Shown here one piece after another: positions 25,577 through 32,747 of a DNA stretch of 64,000 bases (position 1 is the first letter of the stretch; each line of letters begins with the position of its first letter). The stretch covers positions 3,782,001-3,846,000 of the forward strand of contig NZ_CP063458.1 in assembly GCF_015169395.1 (NCBI RefSeq), written 5' to 3'. Made by a program: the position numbers and the translations under genes. The stretch is from Humisphaera borealis. Lineage in GTDB: Bacteria > Planctomycetota > Phycisphaerae > Tepidisphaerales > Tepidisphaeraceae. Under the pieces are notes generated by a model. It saw nothing but the letters and a program-made list of their open reading frames with translations, did not search any database and had not been told where the DNA came from.

Positions 25577-26083
25577 ATGACCTCACTGCTCTGCGATCAA
25601 GTCCTCTGCCCGTTCGACGGCGTCGCCGATGCGCGACTGGACCACCTCGACCTGCGCTGGGACGAATGCCATCGCCGGGCGTCGGTCAAAACGACGCGCG
25701 CCGGCCGGTCGGTGCGGCTGATCCTGCGACTGGGCGTGGCGTTGCGCGACGGCGACGTGATCGCCGATACCCCTGAGTGCCTGCTGGTCGTTCGCGTCGT
25801 CCCCTGCCAGGTGCTGGTCGTTCGCCCGGCGTCGGCGCGTGAGGCCGCACTGGCGTCGCTTGAACTGGGCAACCTGCACGTGCCCGTCGAAGTCACCGAC
25901 ACCGAAATCCTCACCCCCGCCGACGGCCCGGCGATGGGCGCGCTGTCGCGACGCGGGATCGCCTACGGCGTCGAAACCCGCTTGTTCCAGCCGACGGCGA
26001 TCTCCGGCGTGACCTGGAACGTCGCGGGCGATGGCGCGGGGATCACGATTAACTCGCCGGCGAGAATCCGTTCCACGCCTTGA
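25577..26083 (+). CDS. UreE-like nickel chaperone domain protein
   Basis: A 168-residue protein resembling urease accessory protein UreE. The N-terminal part (about 15-75, RSVRLILRLGVALRDGDVI) matches the UreE beta domain. The C-terminal part contains LELGNLHVPVEV, equivalent to the UreE GNRHxPV motif with the conserved metal-binding His, then an AMGALSRRGIAYG helix. The His-rich tail of many UreEs is absent. No urease structural or accessory gene occurs in the window, so it may be a stand-alone metal carrier or a relic. The assignment rests on motif resemblance alone. No clear RBS was seen before the ATG. Confidence 0.62.
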   Translation: MTSLLCDQVLCPFDGVADARLDHLDLRWDECHRRASVKTTRAGRSVRLILRLGVALRDGDVIADTPECLLVVRVVPCQVLVVRPASAREAALASLELGNLHVPVEVTDTEILTPADGPAMGALSRRGIAYGVETRLFQPTAISGVTWNVAGDGAGITINSPARIRSTP

Positions 26084-26089
26084 TCGCGC

Positions 26090-26214
26090 AGGAGCCGCGC
26101 ACGGACTCAGGAGCCGCGCACGGAGTGTACTCACGGAGTAAGCGGGCATGGGCATGAGCCCCGAACCGTCACCGTTCCCGCTTACTGCGTGAGTACACTC
26201 CGTGCGCGGCTCCT
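26090..26214. repeat. AGGAGCCGCGCACG-type inverted repeat, expanded copy
   Basis: Arms 26109-26146 and 26177-26214 match at 37 of 38 positions around a 30-nt spacer. A further direct copy of the first 15 or so bases precedes the left arm (26090-26108). Compared with 8133-8209 each arm carries an extra segment with GAGTGTACTCAC between the shared ends. The right arm runs into the queA stop codon (26214-26216). Confidence 0.92.
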
Positions 26215-27254
26215 CACCCCACAAACATCGCATCCCCGTAACTGAAGAACCGATACCGCTCCCGAATCGCCTCGGCGTAGATCCGCCGTTGCTCGTCCAG
26301 GCCGATCTTCGCCGCCACCAGCGCGATCAGTGTGCTCCGCGGCAGGTGGAAGTTGGTCACCAGGGCATCGACGTGCTTCCACGCGTAAGGCGGGTAGATG
26401 AAAATCGCCGTCTCGCCGGTCGCCGCGGCGATCGGCCCGGCTGGCTGGCTTTCCAGCACCCGCGTGCTGGTCGTGCCGACGGCGATCACCCGCCGGTCTT
26501 CGGCCTTGGCTTGGTTGATCGCCTCGGCCGTCTCGGACGACAGCGTGTAACTCTCGGTGTGCATCGCGTGGGCCTCCAGCGTATCGGCCGAGACGGGTTT
26601 GAAGGTGCCCATCCCCACGTTCAGCGTGACGAACGCCCGTCGCACGCCCCGCGCTTCCAACTCCTCCAGAATCGCCGGTGAAAAGTGCAGCGCCGCCGTC
26701 GGTGCCGCGACCGATCCCGCCTGCTGCGCGAACACCGTCTGATATCGCGCCCGGTCCATGTCGTCGCGGTCGTCATGCCCCTTGTGCCGCTTGATGTAAG
26801 GCGGAAGCGGCATTCGCCCGATGCGATCGAGCAGCGCCGCCGCGTCGATCGGCGGATCGACGCTCACGCGAAACTCTCCGCCATCCACACGCTCCACTAG
26901 CCGAAATATGACCGACTCGTCCCCTTCCAACCGAAACGCCATGCCCGGCGACGACGGGCCGACGTTCCGCAGCAGCACGTTCCAATCGCCGGGGCCGTTC
27001 TGGCGGATGAAAAGCCCTTCCACCTGCCCGCCGGTGAGCTTGCGGAGCATGAACCGCGCCGGAATCACCCGCGTGTTGTTGAACACCAGCAGATCGCCCG
27101 GCCCCAGCAGCGACGGCAGTTCGGTAAACGCCCGGTGGGCGATCGACCGCGTAACAGGGTTGTAGTGCAGCAGCCGTGATCCATGCCGCTCGGCCGGCGG
27201 CTCCTGTGCGATCAGTTCGGGCGGGAGATGGAAGTCCAGTTCGTCGGTGCGCAT
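26214..27254 (-). CDS. queA: tRNA preQ1(34) S-adenosylmethionine ribosyltransferase-isomerase QueA
   Basis: QueA transfers and isomerises the ribosyl part of SAM to preQ1 in tRNA anticodons, forming epoxyqueuosine. The 346-residue protein shows the family landmarks in order: FHLPPELIAQEPPAERHGSR, DLLVFNNTRVIPARF, LPPYIKR, YQTVFAQQAGSVAAPTAALHF, VTLNVGMGTFKPV, AVGTTSTRVLES, TNFHLPRSTL and RFFSYGDAMF. The start was placed at MRTDELDF, where the family begins. No other queuosine genes are adjacent. The 3' end overlaps a repeat arm. Confidence 0.96.
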   Translation of the reverse strand: MRTDELDFHLPPELIAQEPPAERHGSRLLHYNPVTRSIAHRAFTELPSLLGPGDLLVFNNTRVIPARFMLRKLTGGQVEGLFIRQNGPGDWNVLLRNVGPSSPGMAFRLEGDESVIFRLVERVDGGEFRVSVDPPIDAAALLDRIGRMPLPPYIKRHKGHDDRDDMDRARYQTVFAQQAGSVAAPTAALHFSPAILEELEARGVRRAFVTLNVGMGTFKPVSADTLEAHAMHTESYTLSSETAEAINQAKAEDRRVIAVGTTSTRVLESQPAGPIAAATGETAIFIYPPYAWKHVDALVTNFHLPRSTLIALVAAKIGLDEQRRIYAEAIRERYRFFSYGDAMFVG

Positions 27255-27328
27255 CGAAGTCGATAGAACACTACCCGAGGCCGCCCCACCTGGGAACGCT
27301 GGTCCCTTGGCTGACACGGAGGGAGGAA

Positions 27329-27513
27329 GAGAACGCGAAGGCGCAAAGCCGCGAAGAATGCGCGAAGCTGATCAAATTTGTCGATGGCCGCATGCTTTCG
27401 CCCATCTTCGGGCTTCGCGTGGTTGGTCAGCAGGAAGTCGTTTCACAATCATCGCTCGATCTCGGTATTGAGTTCTTCGCGTCTCCTTCGCGGCTTCGCG
27501 CCTTCGCGTTCTC
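27329..27513. repeat. GCGAAGG-word inverted repeat
   Basis: Left arm (about 27329-27367) and right arm (about 27473-27513) pair over about 39 bases with four mismatches. They are built of GAACGCGAAGGCGCAAAGCCGC-like word iterations, related to the CACGAAGG element at 25.4 kb. A 105-nt spacer separates the arms. It occupies most of the 400-bp gap between the divergent queA and DUF6065-like genes. Confidence 0.88.
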
Positions 27514-27655
27514 CCCGTTCTTCGGTCGCGACCCCCCTCGTGGCCTGTGAACGCTCTTTTTCTCCCGAGTCGTCCATGGTTTGGGTGAAAATCTCACCCG
27601 CTCGTCTGTATCATGCGAAAGTCTTGTAACCCGCGATCCGCCCCGGAGGTTGTAG

Positions 27656-28507
27656 ATGCCGTCTTCCAGTGACACTTCCAATGACCCGATCGAACAGAAC
27701 CCGCTGAACCTCGTCGCCGCCGGCAACGGCCGGGGACTTCAGGTCGAACAGGCGCCCGGACAGAAGGACTTCATCGCCTACCGCGTGAGCAATCGCCCGG
27801 CGTTCAAGCTGGTCCGCGCCCCGCTCGACCGAAAGTGGATGGACGACAGCCGCGACCGCTTCGCCTACCGCTGCCTGCCCCTGCTGATCGCCAATCAGTC
27901 CGGCTGGCTCGCACTGAACTCGGTCCCCTTCCGCGCTTCCTGGAATGGCGGATGGGACAAGGCCTGCATGGCCGTCGAAGCCCTCGACGGCGTCTCGGAG
28001 CTGCCGGCGATCACCCACTTCGGGGAAGGCGTCCTCACCTTCCACATGCCCTGGCTCTTCCGCACGCCGCCGGGCTGGAACCTCTGGGCCCACGGCATTC
28101 CGAACCACCCGAAGGACGGCATCGTCGCCCTCGAAGGCGTCATTGAAACGGATTGGGCGCTCGCCACCTTCACCATGAACTGGAAGTTCACCGCCCGCAA
28201 CATGTGGGTGACGTTCGAGAAGGACGAGCCGATCTGCATGCTCACCCCCTTCCGCCGGGGCGACCTGGAAAGCCTCGACCCCGTCGAAAAGGATCTCGCC
28301 GAGAACCCCGAGATGCACGCCGCCTACACCGAGTGGTCGGCCAGCCGCGAAAAGTTCATCAAGGACCTGAACAAGCCCGGTAGCGAGGCACAGGCGATGA
28401 AGTGGGAAAAGGACTATTTCCGCGGCCTCGGCCCCGACGGCAAGGTCATGCCCCAGCACCAGACCCGGCTGACGCTGAAAGAGTTCGAGCCGATCAAGAA
28501 GAAGTAG
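27656..28507 (+). CDS. DUF6065-like protein, unknown function
   Basis: A 283-residue soluble protein without signal peptide or membrane segment. Aromatic-rich segments such as DRFAYRCLPLLIANQSGWLAL, FHMPWLFRTPPGWNLWAHG and TMNWKFTARNMWVTFEKDEPICMLTPF recall DUF6065 proteins, whose function is unknown; this match is from memory and moderate. A strong RBS, GGAGGT at 27645-27650, lies 5 bases before the ATG. It is divergent from queA and convergent with the SdpI-like gene. Confidence 0.75.
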   Translation: MPSSSDTSNDPIEQNPLNLVAAGNGRGLQVEQAPGQKDFIAYRVSNRPAFKLVRAPLDRKWMDDSRDRFAYRCLPLLIANQSGWLALNSVPFRASWNGGWDKACMAVEALDGVSELPAITHFGEGVLTFHMPWLFRTPPGWNLWAHGIPNHPKDGIVALEGVIETDWALATFTMNWKFTARNMWVTFEKDEPICMLTPFRRGDLESLDPVEKDLAENPEMHAAYTEWSASREKFIKDLNKPGSEAQAMKWEKDYFRGLGPDGKVMPQHQTRLTLKEFEPIKKK

Positions 28508-28617
28508 GCGCCCCTATCCGCGGTTAAAGCGGCAACGAAGTGCCTTGCCATCCATCGCGACGACGTGTCCGCGGGGGCAGATGCCACGCGCAGGCCGCGG
28601 TCCGCTTCGAACGCTGT

Positions 28618-28971
28618 TTATCCCCTCGGCCGGTATCGCCGGGCGAACCGCCACGACTCGAAAACCGGGATCAGGATGAACACCAGCGGCGCGAACCCCA
28701 GCACAAGGGCCAGGGCGGTGTTCGATCGCAGTGGCAGGAAGAACGAGACCAACCCGACGACGACAAGAGGGGTCGACCAGACGGCCAGTCGCATTCCGCC
28801 GAACCGGTTGATGGCGAACCACGCCTCATCCGATTCGAACGACTGGGGGAACCGGACCCCATAGAACGCGTTCGGCCTGATATGACCACGGATGAGCGGG
28901 ACCGACAGGGCGATCGAAATAAGCCCGACGAGCGTCCAGCTGATACCGATCGTAATCGCTACTGCGTCCAT
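28618..28971 (-). CDS. SdpI-family membrane protein
   Basis: A 117-residue membrane protein with three hydrophobic segments (about 5-24, 60-80 and 86-104) and the SdpI/YhfL-type motif PNAFYGVRFPQSFESDEAWFAINRFGG. In Bacillus, SdpI gives immunity to the SdpC toxin and signals through SdpR; most family members elsewhere are uncharacterised. GGGAGGCGAG just before the ATG at 28971 decides this start over the one 18 bases upstream. A repeat shared with 30935-31020 lies immediately upstream. Confidence 0.82.
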   Translation of the reverse strand: MDAVAITIGISWTLVGLISIALSVPLIRGHIRPNAFYGVRFPQSFESDEAWFAINRFGGMRLAVWSTPLVVVGLVSFFLPLRSNTALALVLGFAPLVFILIPVFESWRFARRYRPRG

Positions 28972-28984
28972 CTCGCCTCCCGAG

Positions 28985-29054
28985 GGCATAACCTAAGGCC
29001 GAGCCGGAGCCGCGCCGACTCTCAAACCACAATAGTTTACCCACCAGCTCGGTC
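28985..29054. repeat. Intergenic repeat, copy A (cassette-boundary-like)
   Basis: Read on the plus strand, the segment from CTCTCAAACCACAA to CAGCTCGGTCC matches copy B at 30935-31020 at about 31 of 37 positions with one indel. The other end (CATAACCTAAGGCCGA against CCTAACGTAACGCCGA) also matches. On the minus strand it ends GTTATGC, 14 bases before the SdpI start codon, the same geometry as copy B. Confidence 0.7.
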
Positions 29055-29218
29055 CGAAAAGAACGGCCCAGCACTTCGATTCATCGACGTCCGAAAACAA
29101 AACGACAGCATACCTCCTGAAATCGCCGTTTCAGCTCGGAACGCTTTCTACAAGCCGCGGCCGCAACTGGTTTTCCCCGCGTCCTTATGGTCGGTAGACC
29201 ACGGATCGATAAGACGAT

Positions 29219-30334
29219 ATGCCCAATCAGAAGTGCTGCGTTTTCGAGCCTGTCAGGGGCAGACGGTGCCTTCGTCGGCGAGGTATGGTTCTGGTTTACT
29301 CCATTCTCGCAATGGTGGCGTTGCTCGCCATCGCCAGCTTTGCCGTGGACTGGGGCTACGTCCAATGCACCAAGTCGGAGATGCAGCGAACGGCCGACGC
29401 CACCTCGCGGGGATATCTCTCCATCTACTCCATTTATGGCACCAACGCCGCCAACGCGAACGGCCCGCAGCTCTACGAGAAAACCTACGGACTGAACCCG
29501 ATCGATTCCGGATCACCAGCCAGTCCAACGGTGAGCACGACCTGGGGTTACTGGGTTGCGGCGTCGAGTCAGTTTATCGCGGGAACCAATTCGAGTTACC
29601 CCATCGCAGTACGTACGGTCGTCTCCCGTAAAGCGTCGAATCTCAATCCGCTATCCATGCCGATCGCACGCGCAATTGGTTGGCAGAGCACCGACATCAC
29701 CTGCGCCGCGACCGCCGTTCTGATTCAAACCGAACAGTCGCAGGGAGCCAACGTGCCATCGACGAGCGATCTCTGGCTCGCCGGAATGCCCAATGGATCC
29801 AAAGCCAGCGCCAACGCGAGCGGCCAGTACCAGGATACGACAGCGAACGCCACCGCGTACCAGGCGACCACGATACCCGTCACGCCGGGCACATACCTGA
29901 AGTTCGACTATATCGATGGGCATTCGGCGAACAGCCCGACGGTGACAAGTGTTCCGCCGGACGGCGATACCGGCTTCATTCTTTCGCACGAAGCCGGGGC
30001 CGAGAACGGGGTGGCGAGCATTACCGCGCCGATCAACTGCCTCATTGGCCTTTTCCTCAATGCAAATGCGCCCAATACGTCGGCCGCGCCGGCGGCGCTG
30101 GACTACAGTTCGGCCAGCAGCCGGGACCAGGAACAGTACGACAGCATTCAGTTAAAGCAGCCATTCTTCATCGGCGACGGACTGACCTCAGCGGGTGCCA
30201 GCCAGATGTTCAAGGTCCCCGCCGGCTGCACGCGGTTGTTTCTTGGAACGATGGACGGGTACCAGTGGCACAACAACAACGGCAACATCAACTGCTCGGT
30301 GACAGCCACGCTGACCATCGAGATGAAACAGTAG
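29219..30334 (+). CDS. TadG-like protein with C-terminal lectin-like domain
   Basis: A 371-residue protein. Its N-terminus is of the Tad pilus-assembly TadE/G type: a basic run (RGRRCLRRRG), one hydrophobic helix (MVLVYSILAMVALLAIASFA), then VDWGYVQCTKSEMQRTADA. The rest is extracytoplasmic and Ser/Thr/Ala-rich. The C-terminal third contains PFFIGDGL and VPAGCTRLFLGTMDGYQWHNNNG. That pattern is found in PA-IL-like galactose-binding folds of PEP-CTERM proteins. The combination suggests a pilus-associated or membrane-anchored adhesin. No other tad genes are in the window. No clear RBS precedes the ATG. Confidence 0.78.
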   Translation: MPNQKCCVFEPVRGRRCLRRRGMVLVYSILAMVALLAIASFAVDWGYVQCTKSEMQRTADATSRGYLSIYSIYGTNAANANGPQLYEKTYGLNPIDSGSPASPTVSTTWGYWVAASSQFIAGTNSSYPIAVRTVVSRKASNLNPLSMPIARAIGWQSTDITCAATAVLIQTEQSQGANVPSTSDLWLAGMPNGSKASANASGQYQDTTANATAYQATTIPVTPGTYLKFDYIDGHSANSPTVTSVPPDGDTGFILSHEAGAENGVASITAPINCLIGLFLNANAPNTSAAPAALDYSSASSRDQEQYDSIQLKQPFFIGDGLTSAGASQMFKVPAGCTRLFLGTMDGYQWHNNNGNINCSVTATLTIEMKQ

Positions 30335-30616
30335 GCGAACTGAAGGGCGAAGAGAGAAGTGATGTTTGTTCTTTGCCCCTTCGCATTGCCGACTACCTGT
30401 CGCAACGCTCTTTCAGCCTTCAACCGACGACGCGAATCCCCATGCGCTCGTTGGTCGCCTGAAGGATCGATAGCGGCGTTCGCCGTGGTCTATGCCCGGG
30501 CCACCCGACGCCGCCGGGCCAGACGACCGCAGCCAGTGGGTGCGAAGAAATGGACCCGTCCGGTACTCTCTGCTCAAAACTTACTGTAGACCGAGAGTGG
30601 GATTCATCGTCGGCTG
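30335..30616. other. Gap after the TadG-like gene
   Basis: About 280 bp with no credible gene. It contains GC-rich short inverted repeats (for example around 30495-30525) but no terminator with a T-tract. Confidence 0.5.
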
Positions 30617-30626
30617 GTTAGGCCGC
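30617..30626. repeat. 10-bp boundary repeat GTTAGGCCGC
   Basis: GTTAGGCCGC at 30617-30626 is the exact inverted copy of GCGGCCTAAC at 30935-30944. The pair brackets the 96-residue gene, 8 and 11 bases from its stop and start. GTTAGGC fits the GTTRRRY core of integron attC sites, but a full site is not seen here. Confidence 0.6.
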
Positions 30627-30633
30627 TGGTATC

Positions 30634-30924
30634 TCATTTGGAGTCCTTCATCTCTGTCTTGGGCAGGGAGTCGCGAAAATTCGCATCGAGCTCTGTTAGC
30701 TCCACATAGATGACATGATCTGACCACTTCCTGCTGACCGCGGACATCGAACTGCGCTTGATATAAGCCCGTCCTTCGCGGCGACCGAGGTAGGTGACGC
30801 TGTGCATGGACTGAGGCATCCCGACCTCCGCATACTGCTTCTTGAACTCGGAGGGTGTGACGTGCTCCGGATCGGAGGAGCCGCTTAGAAGCAGAGCGAG
30901 GAGAAGTGGTATGAGTAGTTTCAT
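30634..30924 (-). CDS. Small exported protein, unknown function
   Basis: A 96-residue protein with an N-terminal hydrophobic export signal (MKLLIPLLLALLLSGSSDPE) and no lipobox Cys. The mature part contains SMHSVTYLGRREGRAYIKR and VIYVELTELDANFRDSLP. I do not recognise a named family. The gene is tightly bracketed by an inverted GTTAGGCCGC pair, an arrangement like a mobile cassette. The gene upstream on the same strand (31065-31574) is another small orphan. Confidence 0.7.
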   Translation of the reverse strand: MKLLIPLLLALLLSGSSDPEHVTPSEFKKQYAEVGMPQSMHSVTYLGRREGRAYIKRSSMSAVSRKWSDHVIYVELTELDANFRDSLPKTEMKDSK

Positions 30925-30934
30925 GGCGTGTGAA

Positions 30935-31020
30935 GCGGCCTAACGTAACGCCGATCAGCGGCCGCGGCGGCACCGTGCGGCCTCTCGAACCACAAGAAGC
31001 TTACCCGCCGGCTCGGTCCA
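30935..31020. repeat. Intergenic repeat, copy B (cassette-boundary-like)
   Basis: An 86-bp segment homologous to 28985-29054 at both ends, with a longer GC-rich middle (GCGGCCGCGGCGG). On the minus strand it ends GTTACGTTAGGC, 13 bases before the ATG of the 96-residue gene. It separates two same-strand small genes, as a recombination site between cassettes would. Confidence 0.7.
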
Positions 31021-31064
31021 CTGCATTGGCGGGGTATTTGGCGGGTGGATCGCCGCGATCGCGA

Positions 31065-31574
31065 TCACGTAGAGTATTCGCCACTGTCCCACGGCTGGTG
31101 GAACACGATGTCCTGCGGTTGCAACATCACACACTCGCTTGCCTCCCGTATCCCGTCGTATTCCTCAAGGTGATGCTCGTAGATCAGCCCGTACGTAACC
31201 CCGTCCAACTCTACCGCGAACGGCTTCACCCATACGTCACAGAACTCCGGCTCGCCGGCTTGCATCAACTCCCCGCACATTGTCTTCAAGTGCTCAGACG
31301 CCTTCTCGCCTGCCACGTCACGGCCCTCGATGTCGAACGCACCGAGTCGTGACTCGCTCCCGATGTGATTCCCGTCAGCATCGAAGCGGTGGATAACGGC
31401 GAGCCATCGCTTCTTCGTCTTCCAGTCGTCGCCGAGGTAGTGCTCCTGCCCGGTTGGGAAGGCACCGGTCACGAAGGCCATGAACTGCGTGCCGTTCGGC
31501 AGCCGCCCGACGCTTGTGAACCGCCCGTAGTCGCCGTCCTCGTACGGGATGCGAAGTTTGTCGGGTGCTGGCAT
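31065..31574 (-). CDS. Hypothetical soluble protein
   Basis: A 169-residue protein without signal peptide or membrane helix (MPAPDKLRIPYEDGDYGRF at the start). It is rich in aromatic and acidic residues, with TQFMAFVTGAFPTGQEHY, RWLAVIHRFDADGNH and YGLIYEHHLEEYDGIR. It looks like a compact globular protein of unknown family. Its placement upstream of a repeat and another small orphan gene fits an accessory, possibly transferred, segment. Confidence 0.75.
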   Translation of the reverse strand: MPAPDKLRIPYEDGDYGRFTSVGRLPNGTQFMAFVTGAFPTGQEHYLGDDWKTKKRWLAVIHRFDADGNHIGSESRLGAFDIEGRDVAGEKASEHLKTMCGELMQAGEPEFCDVWVKPFAVELDGVTYGLIYEHHLEEYDGIREASECVMLQPQDIVFHQPWDSGEYST

Positions 31575-31614
31575 GCTGAAGGGCTCCCCGCCAAGTAATC
31601 ATTGTTTACCGTAA

Positions 31615-31635
31615 CCACGCGGCCAACCCGCGTGG
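31615..31635. repeat. Short perfect hairpin CCACGCGG
   Basis: CCACGCGG (31615-31622) and CCGCGTGG (31628-31635) form a perfect 8-bp stem around CCAAC, about 40 bases upstream of the hypothetical gene. It has the same build as the other GGC/GCC-core hairpins. Confidence 0.5.
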
Positions 31636-32236
31636 ATCGACAATCGCGAAAATAGCCCTTGGTGCTAGCGCCAACAAGGGAATCGCAAGCCCTCAATAGG
31701 ACAATCTTGTCCATTCGGACCAATATTGAACATGTATCCCGTGACGCTACTTGAGTCTGGACGTCCTGCTTCACGAAGGCCTCGCCTGCCCGGGATCGGG
31801 TGGCCGCCAGGGGGGTCTTGCCGGCGACTGACGCCGGGCGCATTTTGCTTGTCTTCCACGGCCATCTACCTAACATATATAGAACAATATCAGGCGTCGC
31901 CGTGGGACGGGTGGCGTCCTTCCTCCATGCGCCGGTCGGCGGGTGTGATCTGTCGGCCTTCAGCGTGTACTCCGTGGAGATGGCCGTCCTAGGACGATCG
32001 GTGTCGGTCGGGCCGGGGTGGTGGTGTTGGTGCTTTGGAGGCGTGGAGGCTTAGCGACGGAGAGAGACGACGTGGGCAGGCTGATCGATCACTTGGGTTC
32101 GTTCGGCGATGTACTCGCTGGGTTCGTTCGGCCAACAAGCCGCGGGCGCAGCGTAATCGCGGAGCCCCGGGTTTGCCGGCGTGATCTCGGGTTCGTTCTG
32201 CAGGAGGGCGGTATGTCAGCGACGCTGACGGCTCAG

Positions 32237-32427
32237 TCAGTGACACGGGCTTCCAGCCCGTGCGTGCGACATTGTGGTCGATGGGCGCTCCGAACGACGG
32301 TTTCCTTTGCTTCTATTCCATTGTCATCATTACCAACCATGTACTCGTGGAGAGGACAGTAAATGCAAAGCGAGCAGCTGCTTGAAGCATCACGCACCAC
32401 GCACGGGCTGGAAGCCCGTGTCACTGA
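32237..32427. repeat. Perfect 30-bp inverted repeat CACGGGCTTCCAGCCCGTG
   Basis: Arms 32237-32266 and 32398-32427 are perfect inverted copies of 30 bp with a 131-nt spacer. Each arm contains the hairpin CACGGGCT-TCC-AGCCCGTG. The right arm lies directly before a truncated TTGGGTTCGTTCGGC copy. Confidence 0.93.
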
Positions 32428-32640
32428 CGGGGTCGTTCGGCAAGGGGTTCTTGGGTTCGTTCGGCGATGCCGTCTTGGGTTCGTTCGGCAGAGGGTGTGA
32501 TTGAGGATGAACAGTCTTCTACTCATGACGCAACTTGCACGGCTTGGAAAGCCGTGTCACGGACAGCCGGCCGGGCCCCCGATAGAAATCGCCAGAGGCG
32601 ATCTCGGGTTCGTTCGGCTATCCGCGCTTGCCGATTCGGT

Positions 32641-32700
32641 GTTCGATGTTCGATGTTCGATGTTGGGCGTTGGGCGTTCGATGTTCGGCGTTCGTCTTCG
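32641..32700. repeat. TTCGATG word run
   Basis: GTTCGATG repeats three times and then degenerates into GTTGGGC and GTTCGGC words over 60 bases, between two copies of the TTGGGTTCGTTCGGC array. It has the same iterated-word style as the elements at 19.1, 24.3, 25.4 and 27.4 kb. Confidence 0.8.
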
Positions 32701-32747
32701 GCCTTGGGTTCGTTCGGCCAAACGACGACGCATGGGGATGGCCGTGT

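Larger units (their letters stand above)
32092..32718. repeat. Array of eight TTGGGTTCGTTCGGC direct repeats
   Basis: Copies start at about 32093, 32118, 32187, 32430 (truncated), 32451, 32475, 32604 and 32704. Variants replace the leading T with C or the TT with TC; GGGTTCGTTCGGC is otherwise constant apart from one CTGC ending. Spacers vary from about 10 to more than 200 bases and are not similar in length, so this is not a CRISPR array. Confidence 0.9.
31636..32747. other. Gene-free, repeat-rich kilobase
   Basis: No convincing protein gene is visible between the hypothetical gene and dapF. Open frames are short, lack RBSs and run through repeats. The left half holds an AT-rich patch (about 31870-31890, ACATATATAGAACAATATC). 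The right half is filled by the TTGGGTTCGTTCGGC array, a perfect 30-bp inverted repeat and a TTCGATG word run. Confidence 0.7.

Noticed and set aside
30500-31030. Complete integron attC sites
   Set aside because: GTTAGGC/GCCTAAC cores are present, but the inner L boxes and a paired second core within 60-140 bp could not be found; kept only as a hypothesis.
31726-32054. Small plus-strand genes in the repeat-rich kilobase
   Set aside because: The frames are short, without RBS or motifs, and overlap AT-rich and repeat sequence.
32092-32718. Possible CRISPR array
   Set aside because: The repeats are only 13-16 bp, spacers range from about 10 to over 200 bp, and no cas genes are nearby.
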